Of a DNA stretch of 26,779 bases, positions 14,175 through 21,322 are shown piece by piece. Origin of the DNA: Burkholderiales bacterium (lineage in GTDB: Bacteria > Pseudomonadota > Gammaproteobacteria > Burkholderiales > Burkholderiaceae); assembly GCA_947371645.1 (NCBI GenBank), contig CANBQJ010000028.1, forward strand, positions 1 to 26,779. Direction: 5' to 3'. Below the pieces are notes generated by a model, which had not been told where the DNA came from, ran no database searches, and saw only the letters and a program-made list of their open reading frames with translations. Each line of letters starts with the position of its first letter. Within the stretch, counting starts at the first letter, position 1. A program made the translations under genes and the position numbers.

Positions 14175-15020
14175 ATGGCAAGCAAGCGCACATCGCCCGC
14201 AACGCCCCAGGCCGACAACCCGGACCTGGCCGGGGTCGTGCACGCGCTGGCCCTGCCCCTGGCGCGGCTGGCCATGGCCCACGGCCTGCCCTGTGACGCC
14301 GTGGTGCAAGGGGTGGAACGCGCCTTCGTCGAAGCCGCCCAGGCCGCCCTGCATGGCAGTGGCCTGCCCGCGCACCGCCAGGTCAGCCGCATCGCCGCGG
14401 CCACCGGCATGGGCCGCCGCGAAGTGGCCCGCGTGGTGGAAGCCCAGGCCGCCCACACCCCCGTCACGCCACCGCCCACCTGGGCCTCCGAGGTGTTCAC
14501 GCGCTGGGTCAGTGACCGCAGCCTGCGCACCGCGCGCGGCCAGCTCAAGCCCCTGCCCCGCACCGGAGACCACCCCAGCTTCGAAGCCCTTGCGCGCAGC
14601 GTCACGCACAACGTGCACCCCCGCAGCCTGCTGGACGAACTCTGCCGGCTGCAACTGGCCCGCCACGACCCCGAGCGCGACACCGTGGCCCTGCTCAGCG
14701 ACACCTTCGTGCCCCAGGGCGACCGCGCCCACATGCTGGACATGCTGCGCGACAACGTCGGCGCCCACCTCGCGGCCGCGGTGGACAACGTGACCGGCGA
14801 CGGCAGCCGGCCCCAGCACGACCAGGCCGTGCTGGGCGACGAACTGTCTGAGGAATCGCTGGAGATCCTGCGTGCCCACGTGGACCAGGCCTGGCAACGC
14901 ATGCTCACCGACACAGCCGACCTGATGGCCCGCTGCATCACCGACGATCGCGAAGCCGGGCGCCCGGCGCGACGCCGCATGCGCATCGGCCTGTACACGC
15001 ACGAAGACGACATGCCCTGA
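14175..15020 (+). CDS. DUF6502 family protein, putative DNA-binding regulator
   Basis: The 281-aa protein has the layout of DUF6502: an N-terminal helical domain (LPLARLAMAHGLPCDAVVQG), then a helix-turn-helix-like segment at about 66-90 (HRQVSRIAAATGMGRREVAR). A conserved block around TRWVSDRSLR is followed by a mainly helical C-terminal half ending RRRMRIGLYTHEDD. No membrane segment is seen. The family is uncharacterised. The HTH-like region and the two palindromes in its divergent promoter argue for a transcription factor that represses itself and the PEP-CTERM gene (inference). The ATG at 14175 has only a weak ribosome binding site. The DUF5666 gene follows 48 bp later in the same direction, and these two families are commonly neighbours. 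Confidence 0.85.
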   Translation: MASKRTSPATPQADNPDLAGVVHALALPLARLAMAHGLPCDAVVQGVERAFVEAAQAALHGSGLPAHRQVSRIAAATGMGRREVARVVEAQAAHTPVTPPPTWASEVFTRWVSDRSLRTARGQLKPLPRTGDHPSFEALARSVTHNVHPRSLLDELCRLQLARHDPERDTVALLSDTFVPQGDRAHMLDMLRDNVGAHLAAAVDNVTGDGSRPQHDQAVLGDELSEESLEILRAHVDQAWQRMLTDTADLMARCITDDREAGRPARRRMRIGLYTHEDDMP

Positions 15021-15068
15021 TGGCCACTCTGCGGCACACACACAAAAAATGATTCAGAGGGAGACCCC

Positions 15069-16082
15069 ATGACACCGCCAGGCACACCCCCAACCCCCAG
15101 ACCCACCTTGGTGACGCTGGCCGCGATGCTCACCTTGCTGAGCGCCTGTGGCGGCGGCTCAGGCGACCAGGTGGCCGGCGTGAGCAGCGGTGGCACCGGC
15201 AGCGTGGGTGTGGGCGGCGGCAAGCCAACCGCCGTGGTGGGCCAGGTGTCGGCACAGGGCCTGGTGGTCAACGATGTGACCATCGATGTCGACACCAGCA
15301 CCACCGTCGAAGACTTCGATGGCCACCCTCTGGACGCCAGCGCACTGAAAGCCGGCACCACCGTGGTCGTGGACGGTGACGCCACCGCCGCGCGCACCGA
15401 CGGCATGCACAGCAAGGCCTTGCGCATCCAGGTGCGCGGCCTGCTGCTGGGCACCGTGCAATCGGTGAACCTGGCGCAAGGCAGCCTGCAGTTGATGGAC
15501 CAGACCGTGGTCCTCGCCACCGGTGGCGTGGTGGACGCCCACTGGCCACAAGGCCTGCGCAGCATCCAGGTGGGTGACACCGTGGAAGTGTTCGGCTGGC
15601 AGGACCTGGCGTCGCGACGTTACGTGGCCACCCGCCTGGGCAGCCAGCCCAGCGGACAAAGCTTGCGCGTCACCGGCGTGCTGGACAAGCTGGACTTGAC
15701 CTTGGGCCAATGTGCCGTCGGGACCCAGGCCATCGCTTATGGCTGGCCCCAGGCCGCGCCCAGCCTGGGCAACGGACAGTGGGTGCGCGGCGAGCTCTAC
15801 AACCTGCCGCCCGACGCCACCACGGGCCGCTGGCTGGCCGTGAACATGTCCACCGCCGCACCCTGGGTGCAGGACAAGGCCCAGATCAGCCTGGACGGCC
15901 TGCTCACCCAGGTGGCCCCTGGCGGACTGAAGCTCGACGTACAAGGCTGGCCGGTGCAAGCCCAGGCGGCCACCTGCGCCCTCTGCGCCGGCCTCAAGGT
16001 GGGAGACCATGTTCGCGTGCTGGGCAGCCTGCTTCAGGGCACCGTGCAGGCCAGCGCCATCACCACCTTGCCCAGCCCTTGA
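15069..16082 (+). CDS. DUF5666 domain lipoprotein
   Basis: The 337-aa product has a Pro/Thr-rich leader, a hydrophobic segment and a lipobox LLSAC that places the lipidated Cys at residue 27, followed by a GGGSGD linker. It is therefore a surface or periplasmic lipoprotein. The mature region is built of repeated small beta-barrel units typical of DUF5666: VSAQGLVVNDVTIDVDTST, LKAGTTVVVDGDAT, then VQVGDTVEVFGWQ-like and LKVGDHVRVLGSL blocks. These OB-like units may bind a ligand or another protein, but the role is unknown. It is probably cotranscribed with the DUF6502 gene. GAGGGAGA precedes the ATG at 15069. A short perfect palindrome (CGCCAGG-G-CCTGGCG) follows the stop codon. Confidence 0.88.
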   Translation: MTPPGTPPTPRPTLVTLAAMLTLLSACGGGSGDQVAGVSSGGTGSVGVGGGKPTAVVGQVSAQGLVVNDVTIDVDTSTTVEDFDGHPLDASALKAGTTVVVDGDATAARTDGMHSKALRIQVRGLLLGTVQSVNLAQGSLQLMDQTVVLATGGVVDAHWPQGLRSIQVGDTVEVFGWQDLASRRYVATRLGSQPSGQSLRVTGVLDKLDLTLGQCAVGTQAIAYGWPQAAPSLGNGQWVRGELYNLPPDATTGRWLAVNMSTAAPWVQDKAQISLDGLLTQVAPGGLKLDVQGWPVQAQAATCALCAGLKVGDHVRVLGSLLQGTVQASAITTLPSP

Positions 16083-16097
16083 CGCCAGGGCCTGGCG
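16083..16097. terminator. Palindrome after the DUF5666 stop, possible weak terminator
   Basis: CGCCAGG-G-CCTGGCG starts on the base after the TGA. It can form a 5-bp stem with a 5-base loop. No T tract follows, so if it terminates transcription it would need help from Rho. Confidence 0.25.
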
Positions 16098-16103
16098 CCC
16101 GCG

Positions 16104-16119
16104 TACGTCAAACAACGTA
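16104..16119. promoter_or_regulatory. Short inverted repeat upstream of amiE
   Basis: TACGT-caaaca-ACGTA is a 5-bp perfect inverted repeat, 63 bp upstream of amiE. It is flanked by a direct repeat, GGCGCCCGCGT at 16094 and GGCGCCCGTGT at 16129. A weak operator candidate. Confidence 0.25.
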
Positions 16120-16181
16120 TTGGGCTCAGGCGCCCGTGTTTTCAGAATCGGAAGGCTTCAACCCCAGGACAGGAGCCCGAA

Positions 16182-17222
16182 ATGATGCACGGTGATATCT
16201 CCAGCAGCGACGACACCGTCGGCGTTGCAGTCGTCAACTACAAGATGCCTCGTCTGCACACCAAAGCAGAGGTCCTTGAGAACGCGCACAAGATCCGCCA
16301 GATGATCGAGGGCATGAAGCTGGGCCTGCCTGGCCTGGACCTCGTCATCTTCCCGGAGTACAGCACCCACGGGATCATGTATGACCCCAAGGAGATGATG
16401 GACACGGCCGCCACCGTGCCCGGCGACGAGACCGAGATCTTTGCCCAGGCCTGCCGCAACGCCAAGGTCTGGGGGGTGTTCTCGCTCACCGGCGAGCGCC
16501 ATGAAGCGCACCCCCACAAGGTGCCCTACAACACGCTGATCCTGATGAACCCGCAAGGCGAGATCGTCCAGAAGTACCGCAAGATCATGCCGTGGACGCC
16601 CATCGAGGGCTGGTACCCGGGCGACAAGACCTACGTGTCTGAAGGCCCCAAAGGCATGAAGATCAGCCTGATCATCTGTGACGACGGCAACTACCCGGAG
16701 ATCTGGCGCGACTGCGCCATGAAGGGCGCCGAGCTCATCGTGCGTTGCCAGGGCTACATGTACCCCGCCAAAGACCAGCAGGTGCTCATGGCCAAGGCCA
16801 TGGCCTGGGCCAACAACACCTATGTGGCCGTGGCCAACGCGGCCGGCTTCGATGGCGTCTACAGCTACTTCGGGCACAGCGCCATCATCGGCTTCGATGG
16901 CCGCACGCTGGGCGAATGCGGTGAAGAGGAGTACGGCATCCAGTACGCCGCCTTGAGCAAGCGCCTGATCCGTGACGCCCGCAGCACCGGCCAGTCGGAG
17001 AACCACCTCTTCAAGCTGCTGCACCGCGGCTACACCGGCAAGATCAACTCCGGTGAGGGCGACAAGGGCGTGGCCGAGTGCCCGTTCGACTTCTACGCCA
17101 ACTGGATCAAGGACCCGATCGCCACGCAAAAGCAGGTGGAGGCGATCACCCGCCAGACCGTGGGCACGGCGGAATGCCCCATCGACGGCATCCCCAACGA
17201 TGCGCGCTTGAAATTCGAATGA
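16182..17222 (+). CDS. amiE: Aliphatic amidase
   Basis: The 346-aa enzyme belongs to the nitrilase superfamily and is close to Pseudomonas AmiE throughout ([40 protein letters not shown]). The catalytic residues fall at the reference numbering: Glu59 in IFPEYS, Lys134 in KYRKIMPW, Glu142 in IEGWYPG and Cys166 in IICDDGN. It hydrolyses short amides such as acetamide to the acid and ammonia in the cytoplasm. AGGAG lies six bases before the ATG at 16182. No amide transporter, AmiC/AmiR regulator or urea/short-chain amide permease adjoins it, unlike some known loci. Its 99-bp leader contains a small inverted repeat. It is unrelated in fold to the amidase at 4480. The gene converges with the glycosyltransferase gene. 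Confidence 0.97.
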   Translation: MMHGDISSSDDTVGVAVVNYKMPRLHTKAEVLENAHKIRQMIEGMKLGLPGLDLVIFPEYSTHGIMYDPKEMMDTAATVPGDETEIFAQACRNAKVWGVFSLTGERHEAHPHKVPYNTLILMNPQGEIVQKYRKIMPWTPIEGWYPGDKTYVSEGPKGMKISLIICDDGNYPEIWRDCAMKGAELIVRCQGYMYPAKDQQVLMAKAMAWANNTYVAVANAAGFDGVYSYFGHSAIIGFDGRTLGECGEEEYGIQYAALSKRLIRDARSTGQSENHLFKLLHRGYTGKINSGEGDKGVAECPFDFYANWIKDPIATQKQVEAITRQTVGTAECPIDGIPNDARLKFE

Positions 17223-17239
17223 GCCATTGACACAGGGGC

Positions 17240-18457
17240 TCAGGCGCTGCGCGGCGCGGCCACACCCAGCGGTGGCCGCTTGCGCAGGCCGAACACCTCC
17301 ATCGCCTCGATGAAGGACTCGGCCGTGCGGTCGATGTGGAAGCGCTGCAGGAAGCAGTCGCGTGCGTTGTGCCGCATGGCCTGCCACTGAGCCGTTGGCG
17401 TCTCCAGCCAGCGCTCGATGAGCCGCACCGTGCCGTCCACGGTGTCGGTGTCCACATAGCCGCCTTCGGCCTGCTGGATCTCGCGCCAGATGTTGACCTG
17501 GTTGGAGATCAGCACCGGCAGGCTGCAGGCCATGGCCTCGGCCACCGCGATGCCGAAGTTCTCCTGGTGCGAAGGCAGGATGAAGGCCTCGGCACGCCGG
17601 AAGGCGCCCCACTTCACGTCGCCCGTGACCATGCCCGTCCAGGTCACCATGTCCTGCAGGCCCAACTCGTGCACCAGAGCCTGCATCGCCTGGCCATAGG
17701 CATGCTCGGCAGGCCCGGCCATGATCACCTTCACGTCGTGCAGTGCCTCTGGCTGGCTCGCCTTCAGGCGTGCCAGCGCCTTGAAGAGCAGGTCTGGCCC
17801 CTTCTTGACATGCACCCGGCCCAGGAACAGCAGGCAGCGCTGGCCCACCAGTTCCGGGAACTGGCGATCGAAGGCCGCGCGCTGGGCCTCGATGGCCTCG
17901 GGCGGGGCACTGGTGCCGTAGTTGACGATGTACTCGTCGCACTGGTAGAGCCAGAAGGACTGGCGGGCCAGGCGGCGCTCGTCTTCGCAGGTGAACATCA
18001 CGGCGCTGGCGTCGCGCAGCACGCGGTATTCGGCCCAGGGCCAGAACAGCCACTTCTTGAGGTGCTTGAGCGGGTAGGTGCGCTTGAACCACGGGTCCAG
18101 CATGCCGTGGGTGAACACGAAGTACGGCGTCTTGCTGCCGCGCAGGCCCAGCCAGGTGCCAAAGGCGTGGAACTGCCAGATGCCATTGACGATGATGGCG
18201 TCGTAGCGGTGGGCATTGGCCTTGAGCCAGGGCACCCAGCGCGGGCTGTACTGCCAGGCACCCAGGGCGGTCGGCCCCACGGCGTGGCAGGGCAGCGGGC
18301 AGTCGCGCACCCAGTCGGCATCGGGGTGGTCCAGGCTCAGCACCTCCACCTCATGGCCATGGCGCTGGTTCACGCTGGACAGCTGCTTGAGGCCCTCGAT
18401 GGGCCCACCAGAGCGGGGGTCCACCGTGGAGATGCAATGCAGGATGCGAAAGGACAT
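17240..18457 (-). CDS. Glycosyltransferase family 4 (GT-B fold)
   Basis: The 405-aa protein starts MSFRILHCISTVDPRSGGPI, the usual GT4 opening where Gly-Gly contacts the donor. The N-lobe includes DAIIVNGIWQFHAF and FTHGMLDPWFK. The C-lobe has LLFLGRVHVKKGPDLLFKAL, VIMAGPAEHAYG and the nucleotide-sugar motif AFILPSHQENFGIAVAEAMA, with the E-x7-E pair (Glu in QENFGIAVAEAMA). It should transfer a sugar to a glycan or lipid acceptor at the membrane face. Donor and acceptor are not readable. It starts eight bases after the stop of the Cys-pair membrane protein gene, so the two are likely cotranscribed. The ATG at 18457 has a weak ribosome binding site, consistent with coupling. It converges with amiE. 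Confidence 0.93.
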   Translation of the reverse strand: MSFRILHCISTVDPRSGGPIEGLKQLSSVNQRHGHEVEVLSLDHPDADWVRDCPLPCHAVGPTALGAWQYSPRWVPWLKANAHRYDAIIVNGIWQFHAFGTWLGLRGSKTPYFVFTHGMLDPWFKRTYPLKHLKKWLFWPWAEYRVLRDASAVMFTCEDERRLARQSFWLYQCDEYIVNYGTSAPPEAIEAQRAAFDRQFPELVGQRCLLFLGRVHVKKGPDLLFKALARLKASQPEALHDVKVIMAGPAEHAYGQAMQALVHELGLQDMVTWTGMVTGDVKWGAFRRAEAFILPSHQENFGIAVAEAMACSLPVLISNQVNIWREIQQAEGGYVDTDTVDGTVRLIERWLETPTAQWQAMRHNARDCFLQRFHIDRTAESFIEAMEVFGLRKRPPLGVAAPRSA

Positions 18458-18465
18458 GGGGGGAA

Positions 18466-19038
18466 TCACTTCATGTAGGCCGCGCGGGCATAGCTGCGGC
18501 GCGCGCAGTCGGGGCAGACCTTGGCCTGGTGCACCGCCCCGTTCCACTCTTCCAGGTGCTGCATGGGGGTTCGCCACTGACCATCTGCCGCACGCACCTT
18601 GTCGCACTGCCGGCACACCGCCAGCCCCTGGGTGAGCAGCTGCAAGCGGCGCACCGCGCGATCGCGGTCCCGCGACACGTGCCGCACCACGGCCACCGCC
18701 ATGAGGAAGGTCAGCAGGCGGTTGGCGGCATTGACCCACAAGATCCAGTTGCGGCTGTAGACGTGGCCACTGGCCACATCGGCCAGGACCCACAGCGCGC
18801 CGGCCACCAGAGCCGCCCAGACGCCATCGGCCGGCCCCAGCCAGCGGGTGGCCAGGGCCACGGGCAGCACGTACACGAGGAACACGGACACCTCTGTGCC
18901 TGTGGCGTAGTCCAGCCAGGCACAGGCCATGAGCAGGGCCACCACCAGGCCGCGGCGGGCCCAGCGCCGGGCCGGCGGCAATGGGCCAGGGATCGCATCA
19001 CCGGGCGTCACTTCGTGACAGCCCGGGGTGGCCTGCAT
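18466..19038 (-). CDS. Membrane protein with C-terminal Cys-pair (CxxC...CPDC) tail
   Basis: I prefer the ATG at 19038 because GAGGG lies eight bases upstream. In-frame starts at 19101 (GTG), 19068, 19059 and 19053 are alternatives. The 190-aa product has three or four membrane helices (about residues 28-115, including VVALLMACAWLDYATG, VFLVYVLPVALATRWLG and VWAALVAGALWVLADV). A short helix (RDRDRAVRRLQLLTQGL) leads to the tail CRQCDKVRAADGQW...KVCPDCARR. This Cys-pair tail is familiar from the ends of PAS, kinase or receiver proteins, where it may bind zinc. Here it is attached to an MASE-like membrane domain with no signalling output. It lies between an AraC-type gene and a glycosyltransferase. 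Function unknown. Confidence 0.78.
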   Translation of the reverse strand: MQATPGCHEVTPGDAIPGPLPPARRWARRGLVVALLMACAWLDYATGTEVSVFLVYVLPVALATRWLGPADGVWAALVAGALWVLADVASGHVYSRNWILWVNAANRLLTFLMAVAVVRHVSRDRDRAVRRLQLLTQGLAVCRQCDKVRAADGQWRTPMQHLEEWNGAVHQAKVCPDCARRSYARAAYMK

Positions 19039-19194
19039 GGTCAGATCCCTCATTTTCATGGGGGCCATGGTGGCAAACCGCGATGGCAGGGGGTCGTTCA
19101 CACATGGTCCGTTCGGATCACCCTGGCGTGGCTTTACACCAGGTCACAACGGAACACGATGGCCACCCTGGCCCAGGCGCCTGGGCAGCCCGGC

Positions 19195-20193
19195 TCAGGA
19201 CTGCATCCGGAAGTACTGCCGGCGCCACTGCGCGGGCGCCAGGCCCGTCCAGGTGCGAAAGGCCCGGGTGAAGGCGCTTTGCTCGGAGTAACCCAAGAGC
19301 AGGGCAATTTCGGCCAGGTCCAGCTTGCCCTCCTTGAGGTGGCCCTCGGCCAGGTGCTGACGGGTCTGGTCCAGCAGGCGCTGGAAGGTGGTGCCCTGTT
19401 CGGACAGGCGCCGCTGCAGGCTGCGCGGGCTGGTGTGGTGGGCACGCGCCAGGGCGGCCAGGGATGTCTGGCCTTCGCGGATGAGCGGCACCAGGGTCTT
19501 GCGCCAGGACTCGACGATGGCCGGCACCGCCGCCACCTCGCGCAGCAGCTGCTCGGCCTGCTGGTCCATCAGCGCCAGCAGACCGGGGTCGGACTTGCGC
19601 ATCGGCAGGCCCAGGTATTCGGCGTCGATCACCACCCGGGTGCAGGGCTGGTCAAAGCGCACCTCGCCACCAAAGAAGACCTCATAGGGCTTGATGTCGT
19701 CGGGGCGGGGGTTGACGAAGCCCACCTCACGCACCGGGAAGTGCTGGCCGGTCATGTCGCGCGCCAGCTGCACCAGCGACCCGATCGCCGTTTCATCCAC
19801 CAGCGCCCCCGGCCGGCCGCGCTCGACGCCCCACTCCATCACCACGCCCGAGGCACCGATGCTCACCCGCGCCGGGTTCACGTCGTAGACCGAGGCGTGG
19901 TAGCGCTCCATGCGCTGCAGAGCCTCGGCCAGCGAAGCACAGGCCAGGGCGCAATAGCCAACCACACCGAAGTGCTTGGCGCCAATGCCACGTGCGATGC
20001 GCAAGGCCAGGGCAGGCCGTTGCTCCAGGGCATCGACCCGGCGCAGCCAGGACTGCCATTCCGACATCGGTACAAAAAGCTGGCGGGCGTCGGGCCGCTG
20101 GGCGCCCAGCACACGCTCGGCATCAAGCCCTTGCTGGTCCAGGTAGTCGTACAGCAATTGGGCGTAACTGGCAGCAACACGGGTTTCGTTCAT
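19195..20193 (-). CDS. AraC-family transcriptional regulator
   Basis: The 332-aa protein (start MNETRVAASYAQLLYDYLDQ, chosen over an in-frame ATG at 20220) has the arabinose-binding-like N-domain of the ArgR/OruR type (FGVVGYCALACASLAEALQR, VREVGFVNPRPDDIKPYE). The C-terminal pair of helix-turn-helix units is SLAALARAHHTSPRSLQRRL, then IALLLGYSEQSAFTRAFRTW followed by TGLAPAQWR. It is divergent from the fatty-acid-hydroxylase-family gene, with 178 bp between the starts that holds three inverted repeats. The simplest reading is that it senses a lipid-like or hydrophobic ligand and controls that enzyme (inference). The 156 bp downstream before the membrane protein gene has no clear terminator. 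Confidence 0.92.
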   Translation of the reverse strand: MNETRVAASYAQLLYDYLDQQGLDAERVLGAQRPDARQLFVPMSEWQSWLRRVDALEQRPALALRIARGIGAKHFGVVGYCALACASLAEALQRMERYHASVYDVNPARVSIGASGVVMEWGVERGRPGALVDETAIGSLVQLARDMTGQHFPVREVGFVNPRPDDIKPYEVFFGGEVRFDQPCTRVVIDAEYLGLPMRKSDPGLLALMDQQAEQLLREVAAVPAIVESWRKTLVPLIREGQTSLAALARAHHTSPRSLQRRLSEQGTTFQRLLDQTRQHLAEGHLKEGKLDLAEIALLLGYSEQSAFTRAFRTWTGLAPAQWRRQYFRMQS

Positions 20194-20234
20194 GGCACAT
20201 CTCGTCAGGCTGTCGAACATGATGCCCAGGCGCT

Positions 20235-20254
20235 TTACCTTTGCACATAGGTAA
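20235..20254. promoter_or_regulatory. Inverted repeat TTACCT-N8-AGGTAA
   Basis: A perfect 6-bp inverted repeat lies 42 bp upstream of the AraC-type gene start. The position would suit autoregulation. AraC proteins more often use direct repeats, so this is tentative. Confidence 0.35.
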
Positions 20255-20278
20255 TACAGGGGAGGCGCAACGCATTCG

Positions 20279-20297
20279 ATTGACGCGATCCGTCAAT
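20279..20297. promoter_or_regulatory. Palindrome ATTGACG-N5-CGTCAAT
   Basis: A perfect 7-bp inverted repeat sits midway between the divergent AraC-type and desaturase-like genes. It is the best operator candidate in this gap by length and symmetry. Confidence 0.5.
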
Positions 20298-20342
20298 ATT
20301 CAGTCCAGAAACATCAAGCCACAGCCCTCACATTTCGCGACG

Positions 20343-20368
20343 ATCACCTTTGAACGACACGAGGTGAT
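20343..20368 (+). promoter_or_regulatory. Hairpin overlapping the desaturase-like gene's ribosome binding site
   Basis: ATCACCT (20343-20349) and AGGTGAT (20362-20368) pair perfectly. The right arm contains the GAGGTG ribosome binding site of the gene at 20372. In RNA the stem would hide that site, so translation may be controlled by structure. A 7-bp stem with a 12-base loop is not very stable. Confidence 0.4.
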
Positions 20369-20371
20369 GCG

Positions 20372-21322
20372 ATGAGCAGTACGCATGAATACCTGGGGCT
20401 GGTCCATGGGGATGCGCGGGAGTTGTTGCTTCTGGCGCTGTCTCCGCTTTTCGCGCTGGCGGTGGCCCTGGAGTGGTGGATCAGCCAAGGCCGAGCGCCC
20501 GCCGCCTGCCCCCCGGCAGGCCCCTCAGTGATAACCCGAAGGGTGTATGAATCTGCCGACACCTGGGCCAGTTTCACCCTGGGCGGGCTGTACAACCTCG
20601 TCGAGCTGGCCTGGCTGCAGGTGCTGATCTGGCCGGCCATGGAAGCGGTTGCCGCACACGGCCTGCCTCGCCTGGACATGACGCCAGGCCTGTTCGCGCT
20701 GCTCTACCTGGGGGTGGACGCGCTGTACTACGCCTTTCACCGCGCCAGCCACCGCGTCCGCTGGTTCTGGTGCGCGCACGTGGTGCACCACGGCTCGGAG
20801 CACATGAACTTCAGCACGGCCATGCGCCAGAGCTGGCTCTACGCTTTCGCCGGGCACTGGCTGTTCTACCTGCCCCTGGTGTGGCTGGGCTTTGACCCGC
20901 GCTGGGTGTGGCTGGCCTTGTCCGCCAACCTGGCCTACCAGTTCTTCGTGCACACGCAACTGGTGGACAAGCTGCCAGCGCCCATCGAATGGCTGTTCAA
21001 CACGCCCTCGCACCACCGCGCCCACCACGGCCGCAACCCCTGCTACATCGACTGCAACTACGGGGGCACCTTGATCGTCTTTGACCGCCTGTTCGGGAGC
21101 TTCGTGCCCGAGGGCGAGCCCGTGGACTACGGCCTGGTGCACCCCGTGAACAGCCACAACCCGCTGTGGCTGACCCTCCACGAATGGGTGGCCCTGGCGC
21201 GCGATGTGGCCCGTCCAGGCCCCTGGTCCGAGCGTTTGCGTCACTTGTGGGCACCGCCGGAGTGGCAACGGAGCGCTCAGGCGCGGGATAATCCCCCCCA
21301 TGCATCCCAACGCCCTGTTTGA
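20372..21322 (+). CDS. Fatty acid hydroxylase / sterol desaturase superfamily membrane protein
   Basis: The 316-aa protein has several membrane helices and the three His clusters of the di-iron family: HRASH (123-127), HVVHH (136-140) and HHRAHH (214-219), with an extra His in FFVHTQLV (194). It should use O2 and a di-iron centre to hydroxylate or desaturate a lipid or other hydrophobic substrate in the membrane. The exact substrate cannot be read. GAGGTG precedes the ATG at 20372 by five bases. The last 23 bases overlap the start of the RsmB-like gene in another frame. It is divergent from an AraC-type regulator that probably controls it. The C-terminal 35 residues (WAPPEWQRSAQARDNPPHAS) look poorly conserved. 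Confidence 0.93.
   Translation: MSSTHEYLGLVHGDARELLLLALSPLFALAVALEWWISQGRAPAACPPAGPSVITRRVYESADTWASFTLGGLYNLVELAWLQVLIWPAMEAVAAHGLPRLDMTPGLFALLYLGVDALYYAFHRASHRVRWFWCAHVVHHGSEHMNFSTAMRQSWLYAFAGHWLFYLPLVWLGFDPRWVWLALSANLAYQFFVHTQLVDKLPAPIEWLFNTPSHHRAHHGRNPCYIDCNYGGTLIVFDRLFGSFVPEGEPVDYGLVHPVNSHNPLWLTLHEWVALARDVARPGPWSERLRHLWAPPEWQRSAQARDNPPHASQRPV
21287..21292 (+). promoter_or_regulatory. Candidate -10 element GATAAT for the RsmB-like gene
   Basis: GATAAT ends seven bases (all C) before the ATG at 21300. A start of transcription at the usual distance would fall on or one base before the ATG, giving a leaderless mRNA. There is no Shine-Dalgarno. The -35 region (GGCAAC at 17 bp) is poor. Confidence 0.45.

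Noticed and set aside
16158..18092. A 644-codon minus-strand frame spanning amiE and part of the glycosyltransferase gene
   Set aside because: It crosses two well-supported genes in wrong frames and shows no domain motif.
18529..20250. A 573-codon plus-strand frame across the AraC and membrane protein genes
   Set aside because: It is antisense to two real genes. The composition is that of a shadow frame.
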